Counted from the stretch's first letter, positions 45,424-55,253 are shown. The stretch: DNA of 64,000 bases from Chitinophaga pinensis (GCA_945878115.1 CAMDVD010000001.1:124001-188000); one strand, 5' to 3'. Notes: generated by a model not told the origin, from the letters alone. Translations and numbers: made by a program.

Positions 45424-46776
45424 ATGGATATACAAAAAATACATAGCGTTTATTTCATCGGCATTGGCGGCATTGGCATGAGTGCGCTTGCTCGGTTTTT
45501 TAAAGAACGTCATGTTCAAGTGAGTGGATATGATAAAACCAATACCGCCTTGACCACACAATTAATGTCGGAAGGAATTGCTATTCATTTCACAGAAGAT
45601 ATAGCAAGCATTCCGAAGGAAGTAGATTTAATTGTATACACACCTGCAATTCCTGCTACACACCAAGAGCTCATTTGGTATAAAGAAAATAATTATAAGG
45701 TCGTAAAAAGAAGTGATGTATTGCAATATATTTCGCAACAAATGCAATCCGTTTGTGTAGCTGGTACACATGGTAAAACAACCATTTCTACTTTGATTGC
45801 ACACATCTTACGTCATACAGGTTATGGCTGTAATGCTTTCCTAGGTGGCATTTCAAGCAATTACAACACAAACTATTGGCATAGCGATAATTCATGCGCT
45901 GTAATAGAAGCAGATGAGTACGATAGAAGCTTCTTAAAATTATTTCCAGAAATAGCTGTGGTAACTGCCATGGATCCAGATCATTTAGACATCTATGGAA
46001 CAGCAGAAGAAATGGAACGTTGTTATATCGAATTTGTTTCGCAAATAAAAGATACCCTAGTTTATAAACACGGATTACATAGAAGTACCTCATTCGAAGC
46101 ACCACATAAAGTTTCCTATAGTGCACAAAATGAAGCCGCAACTTATTATGCAGCTGATATACAAATGCATAATGGTACTTATCAATTTAATTTTTGTAAG
46201 AAGAATGAAATCGTCGGTCCAATTCAATTGAATATTGGTGGTATGCATAATGTCGAAAATACCATTGCAGCCTTAGCGGTTTGCGATTTGTTACACATTG
46301 ATTTTGAGAAAGTGCAATTGGCGATACAAGATTTTAAAGGCGTAAAGAGGCGTTTCGAATATATTGTAAAAAACAATCAAGTAGTTTATATTGATGATTA
46401 CGCGCATCATCCTGAAGAGCTTCGTATGCTGATTTCTAGCGCGAAGGCATTGTTTAGAAATAAAAAAATAAGTGTCGTATTTCAACCGCATTTATTTTCT
46501 CGAACAAAGGATTTTGCCGATGGCTTTGCCAGTAGTTTAGATATAGCCGATGAGGTTATTTTATTGGATATTTATCCAGCGAGAGAATTGCCAATGGAAG
46601 GCGTTACCAGTGAAATTATTTTGGATAAAATGGCTATTCCAAATAAACATATTTTAAGTAAAGAAGGTGTATTGCAATGGGTAAAAGCTTCTAGTTTAGA
46701 AGTGCTTATCACTGCAGGCGCTGGAGACATTGATACATTAATTCACCCGATTAAAAACATTTTAGATAATAAATAA
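45424..46776 (+). CDS. murC: UDP-MurNAc:L-alanine ligase
   Basis: 450 residues. First ligase of the muropeptide pathway. FIGIGGIGMSALARFF at the N-terminus, P-loop AGTHGKTTISTL near residue 118, EADEYDRSFLKL, AMDPDHLDIYG, then DDYAHHPEELRM and FQPHLFSRTKDF in the C-terminal domain. One base separates it from murG. MurF and Ddl are not encoded in this window, which is common for Bacteroidota dcw clusters. Confidence 0.95.
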   Translation: MDIQKIHSVYFIGIGGIGMSALARFFKERHVQVSGYDKTNTALTTQLMSEGIAIHFTEDIASIPKEVDLIVYTPAIPATHQELIWYKENNYKVVKRSDVLQYISQQMQSVCVAGTHGKTTISTLIAHILRHTGYGCNAFLGGISSNYNTNYWHSDNSCAVIEADEYDRSFLKLFPEIAVVTAMDPDHLDIYGTAEEMERCYIEFVSQIKDTLVYKHGLHRSTSFEAPHKVSYSAQNEAATYYAADIQMHNGTYQFNFCKKNEIVGPIQLNIGGMHNVENTIAALAVCDLLHIDFEKVQLAIQDFKGVKRRFEYIVKNNQVVYIDDYAHHPEELRMLISSAKALFRNKKISVVFQPHLFSRTKDFADGFASSLDIADEVILLDIYPARELPMEGVTSEIILDKMAIPNKHILSKEGVLQWVKASSLEVLITAGAGDIDTLIHPIKNILDNK

Positions 46777-46777
46777 G

Positions 46778-47818
46778 ATGAGTCCACGCGCAAAAAAAAT
46801 ATTACGTAATATCCTTTTTCTACTGTCGATACCGGCAATAGTTTGCGCATTTTATTTTGCCAATAATTCTACACGCGATGTGTTATGCGAAGGATGGCAA
46901 ATTAATATTTCTAATCCAGATGAAAGTTTTGTTACGGAACAAGATATTGTCGACATCATAGATTCACAGCAAATTTATGTGCAAGTAACGCACGTTAAAG
47001 ACATTGATTTGAATGGGTTGAAAAATAAAATTTTAGAAAATTCATGGATACAAAATACGAATGTTTTTGTGTCGCCGAATGGCAAGTTGCATATACAAAT
47101 TGACCAACGTAAACCTGTTGTTCGTATCCAACAAAAAGACAGTTCGGATTATGCATATTATCTCGATGCAGAAGCAAACCCAATTACATTGTCGCAAAAG
47201 TATACACCGCGTTTGCTTACTGTTACTGCTTCGAGATTAGGCTATGATGAAAGTGATTTAAAATTGAAATCCTCTTTAGTGGAAATGGCTACATGGATTG
47301 CGAACAATGATTTTTGGAGTAAAGCCATTACACAAATTGATTTATTGGCGAATCACCAAATGGTACTCATTCCTGCTTTCGGTGATCAAACTATATTATT
47401 CGGTCATGCGGAAGATATTGCCAACAAGTTTGCGCGCTTATTTGCCTTTTACGAACAAGGCATGAAAACCTTGCATTGGGAGAAGTATGATGAAATTGAT
47501 GTTCGATTTGCTGGTCAAATTGTAGCTCGAAATACAAGGGGTGAAATACTTGCAGAAAATCCGTACGATACAAAAAGTCAGCTGCAAGTGAAAGAACAAA
47601 GTAAGAAAGCAAAAGTTCAAAATACGGCGCATACAAAGGATCCGCTTCAATCTGTTTCTGCTAAAGTGCATGCAAAACTTCTTGCTAAACCTTCCACAAA
47701 AAAAGTGGAAAAAGAGAATACTAAGCAAGCTGTAAAAACGACAGACAAAAAATTAATAAAGCCAGTAGCGAAGCCAATTATTAAAAAGGAAATTAAACAC
47801 GACGCTAATAAAAAATAA
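46778..47818 (+). CDS. ftsQ: FtsQ-like division protein with basic C-terminal tail
   Basis: 346 residues. A short basic N-terminus, one membrane helix (about residues 10-28), then a periplasmic POTRA/FtsQ region (NSWIQNTNVFVSPNGKLHIQIDQRKPVVRI, the most conserved piece) to about residue 255. The last 80-90 residues are Lys/Ala/Thr-rich, low complexity and strongly basic. Such a tail is not part of standard FtsQ and would lie in the periplasm, where it could contact peptidoglycan or DNA-free acidic polymers; that is speculation. Position between murC and ftsA supports the assignment. Confidence 0.85.
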   Translation: MSPRAKKILRNILFLLSIPAIVCAFYFANNSTRDVLCEGWQINISNPDESFVTEQDIVDIIDSQQIYVQVTHVKDIDLNGLKNKILENSWIQNTNVFVSPNGKLHIQIDQRKPVVRIQQKDSSDYAYYLDAEANPITLSQKYTPRLLTVTASRLGYDESDLKLKSSLVEMATWIANNDFWSKAITQIDLLANHQMVLIPAFGDQTILFGHAEDIANKFARLFAFYEQGMKTLHWEKYDEIDVRFAGQIVARNTRGEILAENPYDTKSQLQVKEQSKKAKVQNTAHTKDPLQSVSAKVHAKLLAKPSTKKVEKENTKQAVKTTDKKLIKPVAKPIIKKEIKHDANKK

Positions 47819-47860
47819 ATTTAATTCAACCAACTATTTAAACATTCAAACTTAAAATAT

Positions 47861-49426
47861 ATGCAAAAAGAAAACCCAGTTATCGTCGGTCTTGACATCG
47901 GAACGACCAAAATAGCAGCCATTGCTGGAAGGAAAAATGAATATGGCAAATTGGAAATACTAGGCTTTGGCAAAGCGGATAGTAGCGGTGTCAATCATGG
48001 TATGGTACTGAATATCGAAGAGTGTATTCGTTCCATTAATATTGCCTTAGAAGGCTGTATGGCAAGTAATCCTAATTTGAATATACGCGAAGTATATGTG
48101 GGTATTGCTGGTCATCATATCAAAAGTATTCAATCGCGAGGTGATCGTGTGCTGGCAAATATTGAAGAAGAAATTCGTCAAGAAGATATTGATGCTTTAC
48201 TCAAAGACCAATACAAAACCTATATCCCAACTGGCGATCAAATCATTGATATTATACCGCAAGATTTTACGGTAGATACTTTGAGTGGATTAACTATCCA
48301 AGAAGTCATCGGCATGTCGGGTATTAAAATTGGTGCAAATTTTCATATTGTAACTGGCGACAAATCTGCGATAAAAAACATACATCGTTGTGTTACCCGT
48401 TCTGGTTTGAATACAAAAGATTTAGTGTTGCAACCACTTGCATCTGCTGCTGCTGTCATGTGTCCTGAAGATTTTGAAGCTGGTGTTGCCATTGTAGATA
48501 TTGGCGGTGGCACTACAGACTTAGCCGTATTCCATGATGGTATGCTTAAACATACTGCCGTAATACCAATTGCAGGTGTCAATATCACGAATGATATTCG
48601 ACAAGGATTAGGTGTATTGCGTACGCAAGCCGAACAAATGAAAATTCAGTTTGGTACAGCACTTGCCGAAGAAGCAAAATCAAATGCTTTCATCACCATA
48701 CCTGGATTGAGAGGGCAAATGCCAAAAGAAATTTCTGCTAAAAATTTGGCGAATATTATTCAAGCAAGAATGGATGAAATTATTGAGTATGTGATGTATC
48801 ATCTCAAACAAATCAATTTGCAATATGAATTGAAAGGTGGTATTATTCTTACAGGTGGTGGTAGTCAATTAAAATATTTGCCACAACTAACTGAATTGCG
48901 TACTGGATTATCTGCTCGTATCGGATTGCCAAATGAACATTTAGCATCTGGTCACCATACCGAATTAACACAACCAATGTATGCAACTTGCATAGGACTT
49001 ATATTACGTGGCTATGATGATTACGAAAGCAATAGACTTCGTTTTATTTCTAATAATAGAGAAGAATCTTTCTCGAATAGTGAAAACATACAAGGCTCAT
49101 TTGACACGACAGCAAGAGCAGAAGGTATGAGCACAGAAGAAATTCTACAAAAAGAATTTGGCGAATCTACCTTCAAACCTACTATGCCTTTTGAGAATGA
49201 AAGCATTGTTATAAATCCTATTATCAACGATACTTATTCTAACAATGGTTCTGATTTATTTCATCAACCACAAGTAAATACGACAGAAGAAAGATTAATG
49301 AATGAAGGAAAATCTAAAAAGAGAACTGAACTGATTAAAAAAGTTTTTGGTACCGTGAAAGGTATGAAAGACACTGTCATTTTTTGGTTCGAGAATATTG
49401 AAGATGAACCATTAGATAAAGCATAA
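47861..49426 (+). CDS. ftsA: Cell division protein FtsA
   Basis: 521 residues, actin-like ATPase that tethers FtsZ to the membrane. GLDIGTTKIAAIAGR at the N-terminus (phosphate 1), the SHS2/1C region (VYVGIAGHHIKSI), VDIGGGTTDLAVF (phosphate 2) and LTGGGSQLKYLPQL (adenosine loop). The C-terminal 120 residues are longer than in E. coli (420 residues). They end in a stretch that may form the amphipathic membrane-targeting helix (KKVFGTVKGMKDTVIFWFEN). Confidence 0.94.
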   Translation: MQKENPVIVGLDIGTTKIAAIAGRKNEYGKLEILGFGKADSSGVNHGMVLNIEECIRSINIALEGCMASNPNLNIREVYVGIAGHHIKSIQSRGDRVLANIEEEIRQEDIDALLKDQYKTYIPTGDQIIDIIPQDFTVDTLSGLTIQEVIGMSGIKIGANFHIVTGDKSAIKNIHRCVTRSGLNTKDLVLQPLASAAAVMCPEDFEAGVAIVDIGGGTTDLAVFHDGMLKHTAVIPIAGVNITNDIRQGLGVLRTQAEQMKIQFGTALAEEAKSNAFITIPGLRGQMPKEISAKNLANIIQARMDEIIEYVMYHLKQINLQYELKGGIILTGGGSQLKYLPQLTELRTGLSARIGLPNEHLASGHHTELTQPMYATCIGLILRGYDDYESNRLRFISNNREESFSNSENIQGSFDTTARAEGMSTEEILQKEFGESTFKPTMPFENESIVINPIINDTYSNNGSDLFHQPQVNTTEERLMNEGKSKKRTELIKKVFGTVKGMKDTVIFWFENIEDEPLDKA

Positions 49427-49488
49427 AAAAATAAACAAACTATCCATAAACATAAATAAAAATTTCAAACCCTAAAAATTCAAAAACC

Positions 49489-51465
49489 ATGATTCAATTT
49501 GAGCTCCCACAAAAAAATGCCAACATCATTAAGGTAATAGGTGTCGGCGGCGGCGGAAGTAATGCTGTCAATTACATGTATGATCTTGGACTCGATGGCG
49601 TCGACTTCATTGTGTGTAATACAGATCAAAAAGCATTGTTAAACAGTGCCGTACCTACCAAAATTCAGCTAGGACCTTCACTCACACAAGGTTTGGGCGC
49701 AGGTGCAAATCCAGAGATAGGTATGCGTGCATGTAAAGAAAGCATCGAAGAAATAGAAAGACTTTTAAGCAATAATACCAAAATGGTATTTGTAACTGCT
49801 GGTATGGGCGGTGGCACTGGTACTGGTGGCGCACCTATAGTAGCAAAAGTTGCAAGAGATTTAGGTATACTTACTGTTGGTATTGTTACTACGCCATTTT
49901 CTTACGAAGGAAAAAGAAGAAAGCGTCAAGCAGAAGAAGGTATCGTCGCATTACGAGATTATGTAGATACTATCCTTGTAATTTCTAACGACAAATTGAG
50001 ACATCAATTTGGAAATATTCCAGCTTCTCAAGCATTTAGTAGAGCCGATGATATATTAGCAACTGCAACAAAATGTATTACCGATGTTATCAATTCGCAA
50101 GGTCATATTGTGGTTGATTTCGCAGACGTAAGTACGGTAATGCGTGATGGTAAAGTAGCTATCTTAGGTAGCGCAACTGCCGTGGGCGAAAATCGTGCAT
50201 ACGAAGCTGTAGAGCAAGCTATCAATTCACCGTTGCTGAACGACTCTAGCATCAAAGGTGCTAAATGGGTATTGTTGAATATCAATTCAGGACATGGATT
50301 CCATGAGCATACATTGGATGAAGTAGAAATGATACAAGCTTATGTACAAGATCAAGCTGGCGATGATTGTGATGTTATATTTGGAACTGGGTTTGATGAT
50401 AATTTAGGAGAAAAAATAAGTGTAACTGTTATTGCAACTGGATTTGAATACAATAAAACAGATACTGCATATACTGCTGAACATAAAAAACCTTATTCAG
50501 AAAGTATGAAAGAGGTGTATGCATTAGATGGTACACCCGTAAATGCAAAAGCAGATGAGGTAACTCGTAAAATTGCCGAAAAGCAAATGGCGCAAGAAGT
50601 AAAGGCCGCACCTTCTCCTGCGCCGAAAGTTGAAAATTATTTGCGTATGCCAATTCAAGAAGCAATGCCAAAAAATGATCCTTATGCACCTACTATGATA
50701 GAGGTAGAACAACCTGCTATACCATCTATGTTGGCTATGGGTTTTGGTATGTCTATGAATAATGCAAGAATACCAATTACAAATACACAAGTACCTACTA
50801 GTCATACAATGGTTAAACCCATTATTGTTGAAACAGAAGCACCAATAGCTGAAGCGACGAAGCCAGTAGATATACCAGTACAAAAAACGAAAGTGGATCT
50901 TGATTTTTCACAACGCCTTACAGAAATATTGAAACCATTTCCTGCTTCGCCAATTGTAGAAAATAAAGCACCAATTGAGGAACAAAAAATGGAGAATAAA
51001 ATTGTATTTCAATTAGATACAAATACGCCGCCACCAGCAGCAACATCAGCACCAGTTGTCGATGTGCAAGCCGAATTAAATAGTCATTTTAATGTGGTAG
51101 AAAAAACGGACATGCAAATGAAAGACGAATATGTAACATTGAAAGGTGTAACCATAAATCGTAAAAAAGGTAGCCGCTACTTAACAGACGGAGAGCTTGA
51201 AGCAGAGGTAAATTTTGAATTACAAAAAAGAGCGTTTGAAGATCGTGCATCTAAATTACGCTCTATGAGTTTTAATGTAAGCAAGGCAGATATTTCGAAT
51301 GATGAAATAAACCAACCAGCTTATATGCGTAGAAATATTCCTTTGGATACACATCCAAGTTCGAGCGAAGATGTATACTCTACTATCAATGTTACAGATG
51401 CCAAAGATGGTGAATCATCGATCAGTAGTTTGAATTCATTTTTGCATGGCAAAAAACCAGATTAA
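49489..51465 (+). CDS. ftsZ: Cell division protein FtsZ with long C-terminal linker
   Basis: 658 residues, tubulin-like GTPase forming the division ring. GVGGGGSNAVNYM at the N-terminus; the tubulin signature GMGGGTGTG is at 105-113; NTDQKALLNS and the T7-loop region (ITDVINSQGHIVVDFADV) follow. The globular part ends near residue 320. The remainder (about 340 residues) is a Pro/Ala/Glu-rich linker with a conserved later segment (RKKGSRYLTDGELEAEVNFE) and a terminal peptide ending NSFLHGKKPD. This tail is much longer than in E. coli (383 in total). Confidence 0.95.
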   Translation: MIQFELPQKNANIIKVIGVGGGGSNAVNYMYDLGLDGVDFIVCNTDQKALLNSAVPTKIQLGPSLTQGLGAGANPEIGMRACKESIEEIERLLSNNTKMVFVTAGMGGGTGTGGAPIVAKVARDLGILTVGIVTTPFSYEGKRRKRQAEEGIVALRDYVDTILVISNDKLRHQFGNIPASQAFSRADDILATATKCITDVINSQGHIVVDFADVSTVMRDGKVAILGSATAVGENRAYEAVEQAINSPLLNDSSIKGAKWVLLNINSGHGFHEHTLDEVEMIQAYVQDQAGDDCDVIFGTGFDDNLGEKISVTVIATGFEYNKTDTAYTAEHKKPYSESMKEVYALDGTPVNAKADEVTRKIAEKQMAQEVKAAPSPAPKVENYLRMPIQEAMPKNDPYAPTMIEVEQPAIPSMLAMGFGMSMNNARIPITNTQVPTSHTMVKPIIVETEAPIAEATKPVDIPVQKTKVDLDFSQRLTEILKPFPASPIVENKAPIEEQKMENKIVFQLDTNTPPPAATSAPVVDVQAELNSHFNVVEKTDMQMKDEYVTLKGVTINRKKGSRYLTDGELEAEVNFELQKRAFEDRASKLRSMSFNVSKADISNDEINQPAYMRRNIPLDTHPSSSEDVYSTINVTDAKDGESSISSLNSFLHGKKPD

Positions 51466-51501
51466 TCAGATAAATAGGGGTTTATAGATTGTTTGAATTT
51501 T

Positions 51502-51529
51502 AAAAAAACAGCCGCGAGGCTGTTTTTTT
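51502..51529 (+). terminator. Rho-independent terminator after ftsZ
   Basis: AACAGCC pairs with GGCTGTT around GCGA, preceded by an A-run and followed by seven T residues. A textbook intrinsic terminator closing the dcw cluster; the A-run makes it usable in both directions. Confidence 0.9.
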
Positions 51530-51580
51530 ATTGGCTAGAATGGATGTAAATAAAAGTGAAATTTTGATGGCATATAGGTC

Positions 51581-51616
51581 CTATCGGTTGCGTGTCTCGC
51601 CAACCGAAATGTTCAG
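51581..51616. repeat. GGTTGG hairpin repeat, copy B
   Basis: TCGGTTG (51584-51590) pairs with CAACCGA (51601-51607). Its reverse complement matches copy A (6316-6339) at 22 of 24 positions, with further similarity on the AAATRTT side. It sits just after the dcw terminator. Confidence 0.7.
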
Positions 51617-51781
51617 AACTTGATGGATGACACTAACCATAAGTGCCATAAAATAATTTCTTCATTGTATACTTTCTAAAACCAAATCAACTATTTTTGA
51701 AAGATGCTTATGAAGCCTCAATTTTCAACAAACTTTAATACTGTCAATTGCATTATTCAAAGCCAAGTAAGCACTTCTATT

Positions 51782-52366
51782 ATGAAAAAAACACTGCTTT
51801 ACCTATTCGTTTTCGTTTCGACCATTGCAAATTCAGTTGGTCAATCTAATTTTTACGACATACTTGCTGACTCCACTTTGACCTTGACAAAACAAATCGT
51901 TCGTTACGACCCAAGCTACTTTCAGCTCGATTATCCAAATGGAGATGTTCCAAAGGGCAAAGGTGTATGCACTGATGTTGTGATTAGAGCTTACAGAAAA
52001 ATTGGAATTGATTTGCAAAAAGAGGTGCACGAGGACATGACATCCAACTTTTCAAAATATCCAAAATATTGGGGACTATCTGGACTGGACAAAAATATTG
52101 ACCATAGACGAGTGCCCAACTTAATGACTTTTTTTACCAGACATGGGACTACAAAACCAATTACAACCAACGCCAAGGACTATTCGCCAGGCGATATTAT
52201 ATGTTGGAATCTTCATGGTTCAGTGACTCATATTGGAATAGTAGTGAAAAAGAAATCTGCAGATGGACAAAGGCATTTAATCGTTCATAATATTGGCAGT
52301 GGACAGATCATCGAAGGCTGTTTGTTTCACTTCAAAATAATTGGACATTATAGATATGGAAAGTAA
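51782..52366 (+). CDS. DUF1287 family exported protein
   Basis: 194 residues from the preferred ATG at 51782, which opens a signal peptide (MKKTLLYLFVFVSTIANSVGQ). A longer reading from 51704 has no signal peptide. The body has GVCTDVVIRAYRKIGIDLQ, DHRRVPNLMTFF, YSPGDIICWNL and THIGIVV with late HNIGSG, the DUF1287 pattern. The Cys and His segments suggest an NlpC/P60-like cysteine hydrolase acting on peptidoglycan; that is inferred from the fold class, not proven. Confidence 0.82.
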   Translation: MKKTLLYLFVFVSTIANSVGQSNFYDILADSTLTLTKQIVRYDPSYFQLDYPNGDVPKGKGVCTDVVIRAYRKIGIDLQKEVHEDMTSNFSKYPKYWGLSGLDKNIDHRRVPNLMTFFTRHGTTKPITTNAKDYSPGDIICWNLHGSVTHIGIVVKKKSADGQRHLIVHNIGSGQIIEGCLFHFKIIGHYRYGK

Positions 52367-52451
52367 ATAAATACGAGCACTAACGGCATGCAGTTGCAAG
52401 CAGGGCTTTGCAGGGTTTTAATCTTTAATTTATTTAATCTGTTATAGGAAT

Positions 52452-52501
52452 TGTCTTAGCTTTGATAGCCATATTTTTTTACTTTCTGCAAACTAGACAA
52501 A
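52452..52501 (+). repeat. Accessory-island repeat R4
   Basis: Aligns without gaps to R2 (17700-17748) at about 39 of 50 positions by hand. It lies just upstream of the ParE/RelE toxin-antitoxin pair, 35 kb from the other copies. The rest of the gap from 52367 to 52528 shows no gene. Confidence 0.55.
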
Positions 52502-52551
52502 TGAAATTTCAGCCATTGGCAGCGTTGCTTGTGTAATTTGAAAATAGTATT

Positions 52552-52559
52552 TACATTTG
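52552..52559 (+). promoter_or_regulatory. Putative -7 box of the ParE/RelE module
   Basis: TACATTTG fits TANNTTTG, with a TTG about 20 bases upstream (52529-52531) as a possible -33 box. It is 11 bases before the antitoxin ATG. Confidence 0.45.
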
Positions 52560-52570
52560 AAAGAAAAACG

Positions 52571-52819
52571 ATGACCACATTAGAAATGAAATCCGACTTG
52601 CAAAAACGAATCAATTCTTTAGGTCGGAATAAATTGAATGAAGTAAAAGCTTATCTCGAAAATCTTGAACAAGATGATGTGGAGTTGATAGATTGGCTAA
52701 ACTTGTCTACTGATCAAAGAAACAGAATGAATGAAAGCATTACGCAATTGGATGCTGGTAAGTTTACACCTCATGAACAAGTTATGAAAGAACTCAGAAA
52801 AATTATAGAAAATGCCTAA
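52571..52819 (+). CDS. Putative antitoxin of ParE/RelE module
   Basis: 82 residues from the ATG at 52571; a longer reading from 52529 has no support. The N-terminal half (TTLEMKSDLQKRINSL) is helical, the C-terminal half (NRMNESITQLDAGKFTPHEQVMKELR) resembles the toxin-wrapping tail of addiction-module antitoxins, including the common ESI.Q...G...PHE pattern. It overlaps the toxin by eight bases. Confidence 0.75.
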   Translation: MTTLEMKSDLQKRINSLGRNKLNEVKAYLENLEQDDVELIDWLNLSTDQRNRMNESITQLDAGKFTPHEQVMKELRKIIENA

Positions 52820-53114
52820 AACTGTTGTCTGGTCAGATAATGCAAAGGAGGACATATCTACATTAGTGATTTACCTAAATATAAATTGGGGCAAAAAAAT
52901 AGCGGACGACTACATCACTTTAATCAATGAATTGGTTGGCCAATTTGCAGAATTTCCGAAGTTATTTCCAGTAATTCACACAAAAAAGAAAATTAGAAAG
53001 TGTGTTGTCTCCAAACATAATTCAATTTATTATCGAGAGAAAAAAGATTATATTGAAATTGTAAATGTATTTGATACCAGACAGAACCCCGATAAATTAA
53101 AGTTTGGGAAATAA
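52812..53114 (+). CDS. ParE/RelE superfamily toxin
   Basis: 100 residues. WSDNAKEDISTLVIYL at the N-terminus, GKKIADDYITLINE, FPKLFPV, then RKCVVSKHNSIYYREKKDYIEIVNVFDTRQNP. This is the ParE/RelE fold, with the C-terminal basic and Arg-containing strand (DTRQNP). RelE members cleave mRNA on the ribosome and ParE members poison gyrase; the target here cannot be told. Confidence 0.82.
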   Translation: MPKTVVWSDNAKEDISTLVIYLNINWGKKIADDYITLINELVGQFAEFPKLFPVIHTKKKIRKCVVSKHNSIYYREKKDYIEIVNVFDTRQNPDKLKFGK

Positions 53115-53273
53115 ACCATGTTCAATGCAATAATGCTTCACAAAACATTTTTTTTATTTAACTACTTCAAGAAGCTGAGGCATAAAAAAGGTAATAGAAA
53201 GAAACCAACGTGAATATATTTTTATTAATTCACGAAATAGATTTTTACATTTACTCTATAAAATTTTGAAAGT

Positions 53274-55253
53274 ATGAAGAAATTGATACTCCTTGCTATT
53301 ATAATATGCATTGGTTATGCAGTTCAAGCTTCAGAAAAGGATACAATTATATTTCCCATCTTGCCAAAAGCTATACTACAAAATCCAAAAGCTTTAGCAG
53401 AGACTATTACGAAAGATGCAGTTAGTGATGAAAATAGGGCGCTAATAATTTTTTATTGGATTACCCATCATATCCAATACGATATAAATGCGCTTACCAA
53501 ATCGTCGAAAATAAAAAGATATACTGCTGTTGAAATTTTGAAGCGACAAATAGCAGATAGCAGAGGCTATTCGGATTTACTAAAAGCCATGTGCGAAGCA
53601 ATAGGCATACGAACACAAGTAATAGAAGGCTATGAAAAAAATGAAACGTATGATGATGGTACTCGATTTTATAAACCCAATCATGTGTGGAATGCAGTAT
53701 TGGTAAATTATAAATGGAATATCATTGATGCTACCAATGGAGCCGGTGTGTTTGAAATGAAATTAGGTTGGCTTAAACAGCAGTTGCAAAAAGTGAACAA
53801 GAAGAAACTCTATTATTCGACCAAACAAAAATTTGTATTCGAATATCATCCCGAATATTTTTTTCCAGATCCTAAAAGCTTTCGTGTAAAACGACTACCG
53901 ACCGATCCATTATGGCAACTTCTTGATCCGCCCATGCCATTAAGTGTATTTGAGTTGGGTGAAGCAGACATTAAAGAATTTAATGAAAATGTGATTTCAT
54001 CAAGGCAATTAAACCCGCACTTGAGCGAGATAAACTTATTGAGCGAACAAGCAGCATTGCTGGAAAGTGCAGACCGTACCTATCAATTTAATCCACGCTA
54101 TACCGTCATGAAAGCAGCCAAACATTTAGCGCTGGCTAATGACAATTTTGATAAAGGCCTGCAACAAGAAAGTACCATAGAAGCATTGGCGAAAAAGGAA
54201 GCTGGAAAAGTAGAACTTAAAGCTGCCAAAGAAATACTAGCCGATCAAAAATTGGATATCACTGCCGAATATACTGAACTCCGAAAATTGAACAATGAAA
54301 AGAAAGTAGATGTAGTAAAGTACAAACAAAATTTTACCACCATCAATAGCAAGTTTATAGCCATGTCTGCAACTCATTTGTCGACAGCAAAAACAAAAAT
54401 AAACGCTTGGAAATCGGATGTAGCAGTAAAGGCAAAGAAGAGCAAGGAGATAGATATCGCCAACTTGAAAAAGATAAAAACGAATAAGACAGAGAAGGAT
54501 GAAAAAGATCCTGCGCTTAAGCTTATTCTAGATTCTGTTAATAGCCGAAACAGCCTTGTAACGGAACTTAGAAGCAATATAAACACCCAAAAAGAAATTA
54601 TAGCGGCTAATCGAAAATCGCTGAAGGATGGCGTGGATACTTTAGAATATTATTTGATAAAAACAGATTCTGCTTTTATGAAAGAAGGCATAGCTCGATT
54701 GAAAAAACAAGATAGTTATGACGATAGTATTAAAACTTTGCGAAGTGAGTTGAATATGTATAAAACGGTGAAAGTAGATAAGCTGCAACAAGCCTATTTC
54801 GATACTTATGATTCGACACTTGTTAAATATGAAGTATTAAAAAAACAATATTCCTCTGTCTTGGATGCATTGAAAAAGAATATTCAAGACTTGGAGAAAT
54901 ATAGAAAAATGAATGCGTCAAATCTAAGTGTGGAAGATGCGTATACCCAAAATGTACATGAATACCAAGAAGCTAATGAGGCGTATGTAAACAATAGCAC
55001 GGAGTGCATCGATTTTATCAAAGCGAATATGACCTTAACCGAATTGATGAAGAAGAAATACACCAATGAAAATAAGTATTTTGTGTTTTTAGTCAATACC
55101 GAAGACGATAGAAAAAACTACTATAAAGACGTTTTGGCTAAATATGAGGAGATAGAAAAGAAAGTAAATGAAAGCAATAAAACCAATGTAAAAAACCTGA
55201 GCACCAAGATGGATATTGCATTCAAAAAAAGGACCAAGGAGAATTGGAAATAA
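53274..55253 (+). CDS. Transglutaminase-like coiled-coil protein lacking the catalytic Cys
   Basis: 659 residues. Signal peptide ends VQAS. Residues about 25-160 are a transglutaminase-like fold: RALIIFYWITHHIQYD, then ADSRGYSDLLKAMCEAIGI where AxCxGY is expected, then His137 (NHVWNAVLV) and Asp152 (IIDATNG). The nucleophile position is Ser96, so the Cys-His-Asp triad lacks its Cys. From about residue 250 the rest is Lys/Glu-rich coiled coil. Probably a periplasmic binding or scaffold protein rather than an enzyme. Stand-alone gene after the toxin-antitoxin pair. Confidence 0.78.
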   Translation: MKKLILLAIIICIGYAVQASEKDTIIFPILPKAILQNPKALAETITKDAVSDENRALIIFYWITHHIQYDINALTKSSKIKRYTAVEILKRQIADSRGYSDLLKAMCEAIGIRTQVIEGYEKNETYDDGTRFYKPNHVWNAVLVNYKWNIIDATNGAGVFEMKLGWLKQQLQKVNKKKLYYSTKQKFVFEYHPEYFFPDPKSFRVKRLPTDPLWQLLDPPMPLSVFELGEADIKEFNENVISSRQLNPHLSEINLLSEQAALLESADRTYQFNPRYTVMKAAKHLALANDNFDKGLQQESTIEALAKKEAGKVELKAAKEILADQKLDITAEYTELRKLNNEKKVDVVKYKQNFTTINSKFIAMSATHLSTAKTKINAWKSDVAVKAKKSKEIDIANLKKIKTNKTEKDEKDPALKLILDSVNSRNSLVTELRSNINTQKEIIAANRKSLKDGVDTLEYYLIKTDSAFMKEGIARLKKQDSYDDSIKTLRSELNMYKTVKVDKLQQAYFDTYDSTLVKYEVLKKQYSSVLDALKKNIQDLEKYRKMNASNLSVEDAYTQNVHEYQEANEAYVNNSTECIDFIKANMTLTELMKKKYTNENKYFVFLVNTEDDRKNYYKDVLAKYEEIEKKVNESNKTNVKNLSTKMDIAFKKRTKENWK

